A stretch of DNA of 42,644 nt, taken from the NCBI GenBank assembly GCA_900468805.1, contig UEIF01000057.1, positions 1 through 42,644 on the forward strand. Reading direction: 5' to 3'. This document shows, piece after piece, positions 9,090-18,025 of the stretch. How positions within the stretch are numbered: the first letter of the stretch is position 1; every line of letters starts with the position of its first letter. The notes under the pieces were generated by a model. The model did no database searches, was not told the origin of the DNA, and was given only the letters and a program-made list of their open reading frames with translations. The position numbers and the translations under genes are program-made. Source of the DNA: Hyphomicrobiales bacterium. GTDB lineage: Bacteria; Pseudomonadota; Alphaproteobacteria; Rhizobiales; Rhizobiaceae.

Positions 9090-9150
9090 CCCTTGTCCGT
9101 GCCGGCTGCGCCGCTACTGTGGCACCTCTCGATTTGATGGAGGAGACAGC

Positions 9151-9906
9151 ATGACTGAATCATTCGACCCGCGCGCTTTGGCCGCCAGACTCCACCGCCT
9201 GCGCCAGGCCGGAAAGCAGGAGCCGACGAGCGCCTTTCGGCTGCCGAACGATCTGCATCAGGCGATGGACGCACAGAACTTCCTGAAAGCTGAAGAAGGG
9301 GTTGCAAGCAACGCCTGGAAGGTCACGGCCTCGCCCGACGGACAGCCGGTCACAGCCCCTCTCCATCCCTATGCCGAAGCCGTCTCGGGTGCCACCATCG
9401 CCTGGTATCCGGGCCTGAAGTTCGAAACAGAGATCGCCGTGCGTTTCGGCAAGGACCTGCCCTACCGCAGGGGCGCGCCCTACAGCCGCGCCGACGTGCT
9501 CGATGCAGTTTCCGCCGTCTATCTCGGCGCCGAACTGCTCGTCAGCGCGGTCAAGGAAAGCGGCGCCGTCTCCTTCCTCCTCTTCCTCGCAGACCGCCTC
9601 GGCAATAGCGGTTACGTGCTCGGCCCGTCCATTGCAAAGAGCTTCATCGATACCGCTGCAAGCACGCCGGTGAAGGTGACCCATGGCGGCAAAACGATCT
9701 ATGATGGCTTCGGAAAGCATCCGAAGGGCGACGTCGTCTCCTGGCTGGTGGACTATGCCAATGATCCGCTGCGGCCGGAAGGCTCGCTGACATCAGGCGC
9801 GCTTGTCACCACCGGCACGCTGAGCGGCGCAATCGAACTTAGCGAACCCGGCGAGATCGATATCCGCTTCGGGGATACCGCACGACTGACCTTCTCCGTC
9901 GTCTGA
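9151..9906 (+). CDS. FAH-superfamily protein, 2-keto-4-pentenoate hydratase-like
   Basis: This 251-residue protein looks like the 2-keto-4-pentenoate hydratase / fumarylacetoacetate hydrolase superfamily. Supporting features are the paired FKAEEG-like N-terminal segment (FLKAEEG), KFETEIAVRFGKDLP, which supplies the acidic metal ligands, and a late stretch SGALVTTGTLSGA typical of these proteins. Such enzymes add water to, or cleave, short 2-oxo acids using a divalent metal. GGAGGAGA precedes the ATG. It lies 78 bases after rhaK on the same strand and before a siderophore locus, so its pathway is uncertain. A role in 2-oxo-acid side products of deoxy-sugar breakdown is only a guess. Confidence 0.7.
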   Translation: MTESFDPRALAARLHRLRQAGKQEPTSAFRLPNDLHQAMDAQNFLKAEEGVASNAWKVTASPDGQPVTAPLHPYAEAVSGATIAWYPGLKFETEIAVRFGKDLPYRRGAPYSRADVLDAVSAVYLGAELLVSAVKESGAVSFLLFLADRLGNSGYVLGPSIAKSFIDTAASTPVKVTHGGKTIYDGFGKHPKGDVVSWLVDYANDPLRPEGSLTSGALVTTGTLSGAIELSEPGEIDIRFGDTARLTFSVV

Positions 9907-9962
9907 TATCGGCCGTTCCGCCCGCACAAACTGGGTGATTGTCATCCCGCTCCACCTCCTGT

Positions 9963-9978
9963 ATTAAACTTGAGTTTA
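9963..9978. promoter_or_regulatory. Palindromic motif upstream of the AraC-type regulator
   Basis: TAAACTTGAGTTTA at 9965-9978 is a perfect inverted repeat around TG. The overlapping 14-mer ATTAAACTTGAGTT (9963-9976) recurs with one change before the siderophore receptor (10992-11005). Candidate operator for the adjacent regulator, by inference. Confidence 0.45.
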
Positions 9979-10022
9979 CTACGAAGGTTTATTCCGGTGT
10001 CTCGCCGGAGGCGGAAGTGGGA

Positions 10023-10907
10023 ATGACGTTTCAACCGCGCATGCAGAACAAGATTCACGGCTTTTCCGTTACTAGAGGCGTCAATCGCCGGGTGTGGAAC
10101 GGCATCGTGGCCGATGTCTGGGATGTCGACTGCGCCGCCCACAGTGGTGGCTACTATGTATCGCGCGACCCGCGGCTTTTCATCCTCCTCGAAAAACGCG
10201 GGCCGGGCAATTCGCGGGTGAAGCTCTCGCCGCGTGCCCATGGCACGGTGCAGGACACTGAGAAGCGTCCGATTTCCTACGTACCTGCCGATATGGAAGT
10301 CTGGGCCGATCTGGTGGACGTGCATTCTCTGCGCCATCTCGACATCCATTTCGATGTTGAGACCATCAGCCGAAGGCTCGGCGATGATCTCGATCCGCAG
10401 CGCCTTGCGAGTGCCCAGCTGCTGTTTTCCGACGAGCGCCTTCTGTCGCTCGCCCAGTTGATTGCCGCCGAATGCATCAATCCGCAGCCGCTGCATGACC
10501 TCTACGGCGACGGCCTGGCGCTCGCTCTCATCATCGATGTGCTGAAACTCACCAAGGTGCAGCCACGCAAGCGCAGCAAGCTCGCTTCCTGGCAATTGCG
10601 CCGCGCCACCGAATTCATCGAGGAAAATTGCCGGCGCAATATTCGCCTTGAGGAAGTCGCGGCAGTCACCGGCCTGTCGCAATCGCATTTCAGCCATGCC
10701 TTCAAGGCTTCGACCGGCGTGGCGCCGCATCAATACCAGACCCATGCCCGCCTCGAGCGCGCAAAACATCTGCTGGTCGTCAGCGAATATCCGCTGACGA
10801 CCATAGCTGTCGAAACCGGCTTTGCCGATCAGGCGCATTTCACCCGTGTCTTCCGCAAACATCTCGGAACGACGCCGGCGAACTGGAAAAAGGCGCAGAT
10901 TGCGTAG
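10023..10907 (+). CDS. AraC-family transcriptional regulator of the siderophore locus
   Basis: The 294-residue protein ends in a two-motif AraC DNA-binding domain (about residues 190-290). The first helix-turn-helix is in IRLEEVAAVTGLSQSHFSHAF; the second is in TIAVETGFADQAHFTRVFRKH, followed by LGTTPANWK. The N-terminal half is a probable cupin-like sensing domain. The ATG at 10023 is preceded by GGAGGCGGAAGTGGGA; a longer frame reaching a TTG at 9939 would run through the palindromic motif and is rejected. AraC-type regulators next to TonB receptors usually activate siderophore uptake genes in response to the ferric siderophore, which is the likely role. The inducer is unknown. Confidence 0.85.
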   Translation: MTFQPRMQNKIHGFSVTRGVNRRVWNGIVADVWDVDCAAHSGGYYVSRDPRLFILLEKRGPGNSRVKLSPRAHGTVQDTEKRPISYVPADMEVWADLVDVHSLRHLDIHFDVETISRRLGDDLDPQRLASAQLLFSDERLLSLAQLIAAECINPQPLHDLYGDGLALALIIDVLKLTKVQPRKRSKLASWQLRRATEFIEENCRRNIRLEEVAAVTGLSQSHFSHAFKASTGVAPHQYQTHARLERAKHLLVVSEYPLTTIAVETGFADQAHFTRVFRKHLGTTPANWKKAQIA

Positions 10908-10991
10908 CTGCAGCACGTCCGGGCATTTGCGTGCAGTGCGGAAAATTGCCCAAGAACGTTCAATTTCCACCCGATCGCGACAATCCGGCCA

Positions 10992-11005
10992 ATTAAAATT
11001 GAGTT
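10992..11005. promoter_or_regulatory. Second copy of the ATTAAAnTTGAGTT motif, before the receptor gene
   Basis: ATTAAAATTGAGTT matches the motif before the regulator gene in 13 of 14 positions and lies about 65 bases before the receptor start. A weaker relative, GAGTTTA at 13256-13262, precedes the fhuC-like gene. A CCGTGGC / GCCACGG hairpin (11032-11052) lies between the motif and the start codon. Confidence 0.45.
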
Positions 11006-11069
11006 AAACACTCGACTTATTCAAGGCCATACCGTGGCAAGCAGGGCCACGGCACGAGTGGGGTATTCC

Positions 11070-13244
11070 ATGCGATCGCAGACCAAGAGGTACATCTCGA
11101 GGGCAAATCTTCTGACGGGGACTGCCGTCGTCGGCATCATGGCGGCGTCTTCCGCTTTTGCCCAGGATGCCAATCCGACACAGCTGGCGCCAATTGTCAT
11201 CCAGGGCGGCGCTGACAGCGCGGCCGGTCCGGTCAAGGGTTATGTTGCGAAAAATTCGTCTGTCGGCTCCAAGGGCGATACGCCGATCAACGAGATCCCG
11301 CAGTCGGTCTCGGTCATCGGCAAGCAGGAAATGGACGATCGCGGCGTCACCAACAAGATCGACGAAGCACTGCTCTATACGCCCGGTGTCCTCGCCCAGC
11401 CCTATGGCAATGACCCCGACACAGACTGGTTCTACATTCGCGGCTTCAACGCCACGCAGACCGGCGTCTTCTTCGACAATCTCAACCTCTTCAGCTACGG
11501 CTTCGGCGGTTTCCAGATCGATCCCTTCATGCTGGAGCGCGTTGATGTGCTGAAAGGCCCGGCCTCGGTGCTTTACGGCGGTGCCAATCCGGGCGGCATC
11601 ATCAATCTCGTGCGCAAGCGCCCGCTCGACGAGCCGCTCTACTACACGGATATCGGTATCAACAGCAACGGCAATGCTTTCACCGGCTTCGACATATCCG
11701 ACAAGGTCGGCTCCAGCGACGCCATGACCTACCGCATCACCGGCAAAGTTGCCGGCGGCGACAATTACTCGGATTTCTCGCATGATTTCCGCGGCTTCAT
11801 CATGCCGCAGCTGAAAATTGCGCCTGACGATTCAACAAGCTTCACTGTCTGGGGCTACCTTGCAGGCCTCGACCAGGTCCATACCGGCAATGGCTTCTTT
11901 CCCTATGTCGGCACAGTCAAGGATGCGCCATTCGGCAAGATCCCGCGCGACGCCTTCTATGGCGAACCCGACATCGATGACGGCAGCTATGTTCAGAAGA
12001 TGATCGGCTACGAATTCGAGCATGAATTCGACAACGGCATCAAGTTCTCGCAGAACCTGCGTTACGGCCGCCTCGACAAACACGAGATCGGTCCGTACCT
12101 CAACGGCTGGGTCGGCGGTGTTCCCACAGGCCCGGATTACAATTTGGCGCGTATCGGCTTCGAAGGCCGCTCGGGCGTCGATTCCTTCGGCATGGACAAC
12201 CGGCTGGAAGGCGAGGCGGAGCTTGGCGGCGCCACACACAACATGCTTGTCGGCCTCGACTACAAATATTACAAGCTCGACAACTTGCAGAAATGGCCGA
12301 CCTGGCCAATCGCTGCGACGGCGATCAGCGCCACCAACCCGATCTATGGCTTGGCACAGCCGGCCAACGACGTGCAGATCAATCAGACCGTCACGCAGAG
12401 GCAGCTTGGTCTCTATGGGCAGGACCAGATCCATTTCGGTAATGGCTGGCTGCTGACGCTCAACGGCCGTTATGACTATGTCGACACCAATTCCGATGCG
12501 ATCGTCGGAACGTCTTATAGTTCTGACGACAATGCCGTGAGCGGTCGCGCCGGCCTCGCCTATGAATTCGAGAATGGCCTGACGCCCTATGTCAGCGTCG
12601 CTTCCTTCTTCAATCCGCTGATCGGCACTGGCGTCTCCGGCCCGCTGAAGCCGGAAGAGGGCTATCAGATCGAAGGCGGCGTCAAATACGAACCGACCTT
12701 CTTCGACGGATCGATCACAGCGTCGGTCTTCCAGATCGACAAGCGCAACAACACGGTCACCAACCCGGCGACCTTCGCCCAGAGCCAGCTCGGCAAGGTA
12801 CGCTCGCGCGGCTTCGAACTGGAAAGCAAGATCAACGTCAACGATAACTGGAAGGTCATTGCCGGCCTCGACTATACCGATATGGAAGTGCTTGAAAACG
12901 AGGCCGATCCGCGATTGATCGGCAAGTCGCCATACATCGTGCCGAAGGTGAGCGCTTCACTCTGGCTCGATTACACGGTCACGACAGGCGCCATGGAAGG
13001 CCTTAGCTTCGGCGCCGGCGTGCGCCATCAGGGAACGTCCTGGGCAGATGAAGCCAACACGGCGAAGGTACCCGCCGCGACCCTCGTCGATGCGGCAATC
13101 CGTTATGAGAAAGAGAACTGGGGCGCCTCGCTCAACGTCGCTAACCTCTTCGACAAGGACTATGTCGAAAGCTGCGGTGGCTTGACGGTCTGCGGTTATG
13201 GTGATGCGCGCACCGTCACTTTCAAGCTCAGCAAGAAATGGTAA
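11070..13244 (+). CDS. TonB-dependent ferric-siderophore outer-membrane receptor
   Basis: The 724-residue protein has a signal peptide (NLLTGTAVVGIMAASSAFA, then QDA), an N-terminal LAPIVIQG segment resembling a TonB box, and a plug domain with INEIPQSVSVIGKQEM, YIRGF and ERVDVLKGPASVLYGGANPGG. A beta-barrel follows, ending in FKLSKKW with the aromatic C-terminus needed for outer-membrane assembly. The layout is that of the TonB-siderophore receptor subfamily (FhuA, FhuE, FoxA type). ATG 11070 gives a clean signal peptide; a GTG at 11034 would add 12 residues. Linked fhuCDB-like genes suggest a ferric hydroxamate ligand, which is inference. Confidence 0.9.
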   Translation: MRSQTKRYISRANLLTGTAVVGIMAASSAFAQDANPTQLAPIVIQGGADSAAGPVKGYVAKNSSVGSKGDTPINEIPQSVSVIGKQEMDDRGVTNKIDEALLYTPGVLAQPYGNDPDTDWFYIRGFNATQTGVFFDNLNLFSYGFGGFQIDPFMLERVDVLKGPASVLYGGANPGGIINLVRKRPLDEPLYYTDIGINSNGNAFTGFDISDKVGSSDAMTYRITGKVAGGDNYSDFSHDFRGFIMPQLKIAPDDSTSFTVWGYLAGLDQVHTGNGFFPYVGTVKDAPFGKIPRDAFYGEPDIDDGSYVQKMIGYEFEHEFDNGIKFSQNLRYGRLDKHEIGPYLNGWVGGVPTGPDYNLARIGFEGRSGVDSFGMDNRLEGEAELGGATHNMLVGLDYKYYKLDNLQKWPTWPIAATAISATNPIYGLAQPANDVQINQTVTQRQLGLYGQDQIHFGNGWLLTLNGRYDYVDTNSDAIVGTSYSSDDNAVSGRAGLAYEFENGLTPYVSVASFFNPLIGTGVSGPLKPEEGYQIEGGVKYEPTFFDGSITASVFQIDKRNNTVTNPATFAQSQLGKVRSRGFELESKINVNDNWKVIAGLDYTDMEVLENEADPRLIGKSPYIVPKVSASLWLDYTVTTGAMEGLSFGAGVRHQGTSWADEANTAKVPAATLVDAAIRYEKENWGASLNVANLFDKDYVESCGGLTVCGYGDARTVTFKLSKKW

Positions 13245-13274
13245 GTTGACAAATAGAGTTTAGTTTTTCAGGAA

Positions 13275-13316
13275 GCTGCGATAAGGGAGGGCTCTGCCCT
13301 CCCAACCCTTAGCAGC
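13275..13316 (+). other. Long intercistronic hairpin between receptor and fhuC
   Basis: Nested stems are visible: GCTGC / GCAGC outside (13275-13279, 13312-13316), TAAGGG / CCCTTA next, and AGGGC / GCCCT around TCT. An alternative inner pairing is GGGAGGGC / GCCCTCCC. There is no T-run, so it probably stabilises or processes the transcript or attenuates it weakly. Confidence 0.6.
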
Positions 13317-13332
13317 AAAGCCGGAGTTTCTC

Positions 13333-14112
13333 GTGTCTACGCCTTTCCTGAATCTCGCCGGGATCGAATATGCCATCGGCAGCAGGCCCATTCTCAACGG
13401 CATCGACCTGACCCTTGAGACAGGCCGCATCTATGGCCTTGTCGGCCCGAACGGCTCCGGCAAAAGCACCCTCCTGAAGATCATCGCCCGGCAGATAGCA
13501 CCGAAGAGCGGCTCGATCTCCTTCGACGGCAAGGCGGCGGCCGATTGGGGCAGCCGCGCCTTCGCCCGCCATGTCGCCTACATGCCGCAGTTTACACCGG
13601 CGACCGACGGTATCACCGTGCGTGAACTGGTAGCGCTCGGCCGCTTCCCCTGGCACGGCACCCTCGGCCGCTTCAGCGCTGCCGATCGAGACATGGTCGA
13701 GGAAGCGATCGTCCGCACAGAGCTCGAGGATTTCGCCGATCGTCTCGTCGCCAGCATGTCCGGCGGCGAGCGGCAGCGCGCCTGGATCGCCATGATGCTT
13801 GCCCAGAACGCCCGCTGCCTGCTGCTCGACGAGCCTACCTCGGCGCTCGATCTTGCACATCAGGCAAGCGTGCTATCGCTGGTGCAGGAACTCAGCCACG
13901 AGCGCGGGCTCACCGTCGTCATCGTCCTGCATGACATCAACCTCGCGGCACGCTATTGCGACGCCATCATCGCGCTCAACCATGGCCGCATCACTGCCGA
14001 GGGCACGCCTGCCGACATCATGCAGGCCGACAAGCTGCAGTCCATCTTCGGCGTCGGCATGGGTGTCTTCCCGCATCCGGTTCGCAACGAGCCGGTCAGC
14101 TATCTGTTGTAG
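13333..14112 (+). CDS. fhuC: FhuC-like ATP-binding protein, ferric hydroxamate import
   Basis: This is a 259-residue ABC ATPase of the iron-siderophore class. Walker A is GPNGSGKSTLLK (about 38-49), and the signature MSGGERQRAWIAMMLAQ is followed by CLLLDEPTSALDLAHQ. This run is very close to E. coli FhuC as I recall it, which separates it from heme or vitamin B12 ATPases. It starts with GTG at 13333, preceded by a GGAG. It powers import by the FhuB-like permease from the cytoplasmic face. Four bases separate it from the fhuD-like gene. Confidence 0.88.
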   Translation: MSTPFLNLAGIEYAIGSRPILNGIDLTLETGRIYGLVGPNGSGKSTLLKIIARQIAPKSGSISFDGKAAADWGSRAFARHVAYMPQFTPATDGITVRELVALGRFPWHGTLGRFSAADRDMVEEAIVRTELEDFADRLVASMSGGERQRAWIAMMLAQNARCLLLDEPTSALDLAHQASVLSLVQELSHERGLTVVIVLHDINLAARYCDAIIALNHGRITAEGTPADIMQADKLQSIFGVGMGVFPHPVRNEPVSYLL

Positions 14113-14115
14113 GCC

Positions 14116-14991
14116 ATGGCATTTTTTTCCCGCAGGCAGTTTCTGGCCGGTGCGGCGGCCACGCTGTCGGCCCCCACGCTGCTGGGGGCGGCCGACAGCC
14201 TGCGCGTCGCGACCCTTGACTGGGCGCTCCTCGAAACCTTGCTGGCGATCGGCGCCAATGTCGTTGCTGGAACGGAGCTGCGGCAGTTCCGCGACGTGGC
14301 GGTAACCCCTGTCATACCCGATGGCGTCGCCGATCTCGGCCTGCGCGGAACGCCGAATTTCGAAGTGCTGCAATCTGTCCGCCCGGAGTTGATCTTCAAC
14401 TCGAATTTTTACGCCTGGGCGGATGCACGGATGCAGCCGATCGCACCTGTCGAAAGCCATGCGATCTATAAACCGGGCGAAAGCCCCTACACGCTGGCCG
14501 AGCGGGCGACGATTGCGATCGGCGAGCGGCTGCAGCTTGCCGCCGCAAGGCAACTCACCGAAGAGTTGTCTGCCAAGCTTGACCGTTACAAGACGGCTTT
14601 TTCCGCAGGCGATGGCAGACCGGTCATCCCGATCAATCTCGGTGATGCCCGGCATTTTCGCGTCTTCGGCACCGACAGCATGTTCGGCGAAGTGCTGAAG
14701 CGGGTCGGCCTCACCAACGCATGGCAAGGTGCAACAAGCTATTCGGCCGCCGCTCCCGTCGGCATCGAGACGCTGGCCTCGATGCCGGATGCCTGGATCG
14801 TGATGATCCCGCCTCATCCGGCCGATGCGATCGCCACCCTCTCCACCAGCGCCTTCTGGAATGCGCTACCGGCGGTGCGCGAGAAGCGCGTGCTGATCCT
14901 CGGCTCCATCAATCCCTATGGTGCGCTGCCGGCCGCCATGCGGTTTGCCGATCTTCTTCGGGAGGGGCTTGGCCATGCATGGAATGGTTAG
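14116..14991 (+). CDS. fhuD: FhuD-like ferric hydroxamate-binding protein with Tat signal
   Basis: This 291-residue periplasmic binding protein starts with a twin-arginine signal: FFSRRQFLAGAA, then a hydrophobic stretch and cleavage near LGAADS. The mature part follows the FhuD pattern with VADLGLRGTPNFEVLQ, DARHFRVFGTDSMFGE and GLTNAWQG, which are recognisably similar to E. coli FhuD. It would carry the ferric siderophore from the outer receptor to the permease. Tat export implies that it folds before export. The 3' end overlaps the start of the permease gene by 17 bases. Confidence 0.88.
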   Translation: MAFFSRRQFLAGAAATLSAPTLLGAADSLRVATLDWALLETLLAIGANVVAGTELRQFRDVAVTPVIPDGVADLGLRGTPNFEVLQSVRPELIFNSNFYAWADARMQPIAPVESHAIYKPGESPYTLAERATIAIGERLQLAAARQLTEELSAKLDRYKTAFSAGDGRPVIPINLGDARHFRVFGTDSMFGEVLKRVGLTNAWQGATSYSAAAPVGIETLASMPDAWIVMIPPHPADAIATLSTSAFWNALPAVREKRVLILGSINPYGALPAAMRFADLLREGLGHAWNG

Positions 14992-16972
14992 TCTCGCCCG
15001 ACCGGCACGCGGCGTCAGCATTCCCTTCTCGGCGATTGCGTTTGCGGCGCTTTGCATAGCCGCCTTCCTATTGTTGATCGCAACGCGTCCGCAGGTGCCC
15101 GGCGATGTTGCCCAGGCCGCAATACTCGATGGCGTGATCCTCTGGAACAGCATTCTGCCCCGCGCGGTGCTGGCACTGATTGCAGGCGCCGCTCTCGGCC
15201 TTTCCGGTATGCTGCTGCAGCGTGTGCTGCGCAATCCGATTGCCGATGCATCGACGCTCGGCATTGCCTCCGGCGCGGAATTGGCGATGACGGCGGCGCT
15301 CAGTTTCTCGCCGCTGCTGATCGGCCTTTCTCGGGAGGTCGTCGCTTTCGGCGGCGGGCTCGGCGCCGTTGCGCTCGTGCTCGCACTCAGCTGGCGGCGC
15401 GGGCTCGATCCGGCGACCGTCGCGCTCTCCGGCATGATCGTCAGCATGATTGCCGCCGCGCTCAGCGTGACACTGATCCTGGCGCGTGGCGAATATGCGA
15501 TGTCGATCTATATCTGGGGCGCCGGGTCGCTCAGCCAGCAAGATTGGAACCGCCTATTTTCGCTCGGTCCCCGCTTTATGATCGGTTTTGCTGCCGCCCT
15601 GCTGCTGATGCGCCCGCTCGGTATTCTGACGCTAGACGATACGAGCGCCAGAAGCCTCGGCCTGGCGTTGCATTCGGCGCGCTTTGCCATCCTAGTGCTG
15701 GCCGTCTGGCTCGCTGCCTCGGTCACGGCCGAGGTCGGCGTAATTGGCTTCCTCGGCCTCGCCGCACCCGCAATTGCTCGGCTTTTCGGTGCGCGCAGCA
15801 CCGGAAGCCTGATAATCGCAGCCCCACTGATGGGTGCCGGTCTGTTATTCCTGACCGATTGCCTGACACAAATCCTCGGGCCAGGCTTCACCGATCTTGC
15901 CCCGACCGGCGCCGCAACTGCCATGCTGGGTGGGCCGCTGCTGCTTTTCCTGTTGCCCCGCGTCCATTCCGTCTCTGCTGTAACCGCACAATCGACTGCG
16001 GCCCTCAAGAGGCTTTCGAAGCCGCTTGCCACGCTCATTGCACTTTCCGTCGCCATCGTCCTGCTTTTCGTCCTCTTCCTCGCGCTCGGCCCGGCCGATG
16101 ACGGCTGGCATTTCGCAACGGGAACAGATTTCACCAATCTCCTGGCCTTCCGCCTGCCCCGCACGATCGTCGCTGCTGGCGCCGGCGGCATGCTCGCGGC
16201 AGCCGGTTTCATCATGCAGCGGGTCACCGGCAATCCGATTGCGAGCCCGGAAGTGCTCGGCATCAGCAGCGGTGCCGGCGCCGGGTTGACGGTCGCACTC
16301 TTTCTCTTCGGCTTCCCGTCACCCGTCATCATGCTGCTCGCCATGGCGCTCGGCGCACTGACCGCCTTCGGCGCCATGATTGCCATTTCGGCCCGCGCAC
16401 AGTTTTCACCGGAACGCATGCTGCTGGCGGGCGTCGGCATCGGCGCCTTCGCCATGGCGATCATCACCATGGTGCTCGCGCAGGGCGACATGCGCGGTTA
16501 CATCCTGCTCACCTGGCTCTCCGGTTCGACCAGCCGCGCCGGCAGCTTTGAAGCCTGGACGGCGATGATCTCGCTCGTCGTGCTGGTAGCCCCGTTGCCC
16601 TTCCTCCGCCGCTGGCTGACGATGCTGCCGCTTGGGGGCAATTCCAGCCGTGCGCTCGGTCTTCGCGTCGGCACAAGCCGGCTGACGCTAGCGGTGCTTG
16701 CCGCACTGATGACGGCGATCGCTTCCTTCCTCGTCGGCCCACTCAGCCTTACTGGCCTTATCGCCCCCCATCTTGCGCGTCTCGCCGGTTTCCACCGGCC
16801 AGGCCACCAGCTTGCGGCTAGCGTCCTCTTTGGCGCCGGCGTGCTGATGACGGCCGACTGGCTCTCGCGCGTCGTCATCTACCCCTATCAGGTGCCGGTC
16901 GGCCTCTTCGCGGCGCTGATCGGCGGGCCTTATCTCATCTGGCTGCTTTCGCGAAAGGACACCAAGCAATGA
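14975..16972 (+). CDS. fhuB: FhuB-like fused permease for ferric hydroxamates
   Basis: This 665-residue inner-membrane protein consists of two FecCD-type permease halves fused in tandem, the distinguishing architecture of FhuB. The same motif occurs in each half: LQRVLRNPIADASTLGIASG in the first and MQRVTGNPIASPEVLGISSG in the second. The ATPase-contact loops are VGVIGFLGLAAPAIARL and GPLSLTGLIAPHLARL. GGAGGGG at 14961-14967 selects ATG 14975. Its stop overlaps the start of the next gene (ATGA), so the reductase is probably translated with it. Confidence 0.9.
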   Translation: MHGMVSLARPARGVSIPFSAIAFAALCIAAFLLLIATRPQVPGDVAQAAILDGVILWNSILPRAVLALIAGAALGLSGMLLQRVLRNPIADASTLGIASGAELAMTAALSFSPLLIGLSREVVAFGGGLGAVALVLALSWRRGLDPATVALSGMIVSMIAAALSVTLILARGEYAMSIYIWGAGSLSQQDWNRLFSLGPRFMIGFAAALLLMRPLGILTLDDTSARSLGLALHSARFAILVLAVWLAASVTAEVGVIGFLGLAAPAIARLFGARSTGSLIIAAPLMGAGLLFLTDCLTQILGPGFTDLAPTGAATAMLGGPLLLFLLPRVHSVSAVTAQSTAALKRLSKPLATLIALSVAIVLLFVLFLALGPADDGWHFATGTDFTNLLAFRLPRTIVAAGAGGMLAAAGFIMQRVTGNPIASPEVLGISSGAGAGLTVALFLFGFPSPVIMLLAMALGALTAFGAMIAISARAQFSPERMLLAGVGIGAFAMAIITMVLAQGDMRGYILLTWLSGSTSRAGSFEAWTAMISLVVLVAPLPFLRRWLTMLPLGGNSSRALGLRVGTSRLTLAVLAALMTAIASFLVGPLSLTGLIAPHLARLAGFHRPGHQLAASVLFGAGVLMTADWLSRVVIYPYQVPVGLFAALIGGPYLIWLLSRKDTKQ

Positions 16973-18018
16973 TGGCTGCACCCTTTACCGCATCCGGCGT
17001 CGCAATCGCTGTCGATCCCAGCAGGATGCTCGACGAAATCTGCTCGCATTTCGCCGAACACAGCACCGTCAAGCGTGACGGCCGTCAGGTGACGCTGGAG
17101 ATGACCATCGGCAAGGCGGATATCCGCCAGGACGGTCCCAAGCTTGAAATCGAGCTCTCCTGCAAGAGTGCACGCGCACTTCAGAACGTGCGCTCGGTGC
17201 TTGCCGAGCACCTCTTCCAGTTCGCCGGCGAAGAAGCATTGGAGCTTACCTGGTCGGACGCACCGAAGGCGGACCGCCTGCCCGACCTGCGTGAAATCCG
17301 CGTGGTCGGCTCCCGCAACATCAGCCCGCATATGCGGCGGGTGACGGTTGCCTGTCACGATGCCAGGCATTTTGCTCACGGTGGGCTGCACTTCCGACTG
17401 CTCATCCCGCCGAAGGGCCGCACACCCATCTGGCCGAAACTGCGTTCTGACGGCCGCATCGAATGGGCGAAGGATGAGGATGCGCTGACTGTGCGCATCT
17501 ACACGTTCCGCAGCATCGACCTGGACCGTGGCGAGATCGATATCGACTTCGTTCTGCATGAGGGCGAAAATATGCCGGGTGCCGAATGGGCATTGAATGC
17601 GAAGCCCGGTGATATCGCTGGGGCACTTGGTCCCGGCGGCGGCGGCGTGCCCGATGCAACATCGATGATCCTCGCCGGAGACGAGACGGCCTTACCGGCT
17701 ATCTCGCGCATGGCTGCCGAGGTTTCCGCCGGAACACGGCTGCGTATCTTCCTCGAAGTCGATGGCCCGACGGAAGAACTGCCCCTGCCATCGGCCGGCA
17801 CTGTCGATCTGACCTGGATGCATCGCAACGGCGCGCCCGCCGGCACGATGGGTCTTGTCGAAACCGCCATCAAGAATGCCCTGGCAGATGCCGATGCCGA
17901 CACGTTCGTCTGGGCAGGCTGCGAGCGATCCGAGGCCAAGCGCATCCGCCACTTCCTCAAGACCGAGCGGACCCATGACCGGCACAAGATGAGCATTGGC
18001 GCCTACTGGGAGCGCTAG
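16969..18018 (+). CDS. DUF2218 - siderophore-interacting protein fusion (FAD ferric-siderophore reductase)
   Basis: This 349-residue cytoplasmic protein has two parts. Residues 1 to about 95 resemble DUF2218 (HFAEHSTVKRDG, LEMTIGKADIRQDG, ALQNVRSVLAEHLFQFA). From about residue 105 it is a siderophore-interacting protein (ViuB/YqjH-like): VGSRNISPHMRRVTV, RIYTFRSID for FAD binding, GDIAGALGPGG, AGDETALPAISRM, and a C-terminal FVWAGCERSEAKRIRHFL segment. These proteins reduce ferric siderophores with NAD(P)H and FAD and release iron. Being last in the uptake operon fits that final step. An ATG three bases downstream (16972) is an alternative start. Confidence 0.85.
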   Translation: MMAAPFTASGVAIAVDPSRMLDEICSHFAEHSTVKRDGRQVTLEMTIGKADIRQDGPKLEIELSCKSARALQNVRSVLAEHLFQFAGEEALELTWSDAPKADRLPDLREIRVVGSRNISPHMRRVTVACHDARHFAHGGLHFRLLIPPKGRTPIWPKLRSDGRIEWAKDEDALTVRIYTFRSIDLDRGEIDIDFVLHEGENMPGAEWALNAKPGDIAGALGPGGGGVPDATSMILAGDETALPAISRMAAEVSAGTRLRIFLEVDGPTEELPLPSAGTVDLTWMHRNGAPAGTMGLVETAIKNALADADADTFVWAGCERSEAKRIRHFLKTERTHDRHKMSIGAYWER

Positions 18019-18025
18019 GCGCTGC

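Noticed and set aside
9939..10022. 28-residue N-terminal extension of the AraC regulator
   Set aside because: It would begin at TTG and cross the palindromic motif; ATG 10023 has a better ribosome site.
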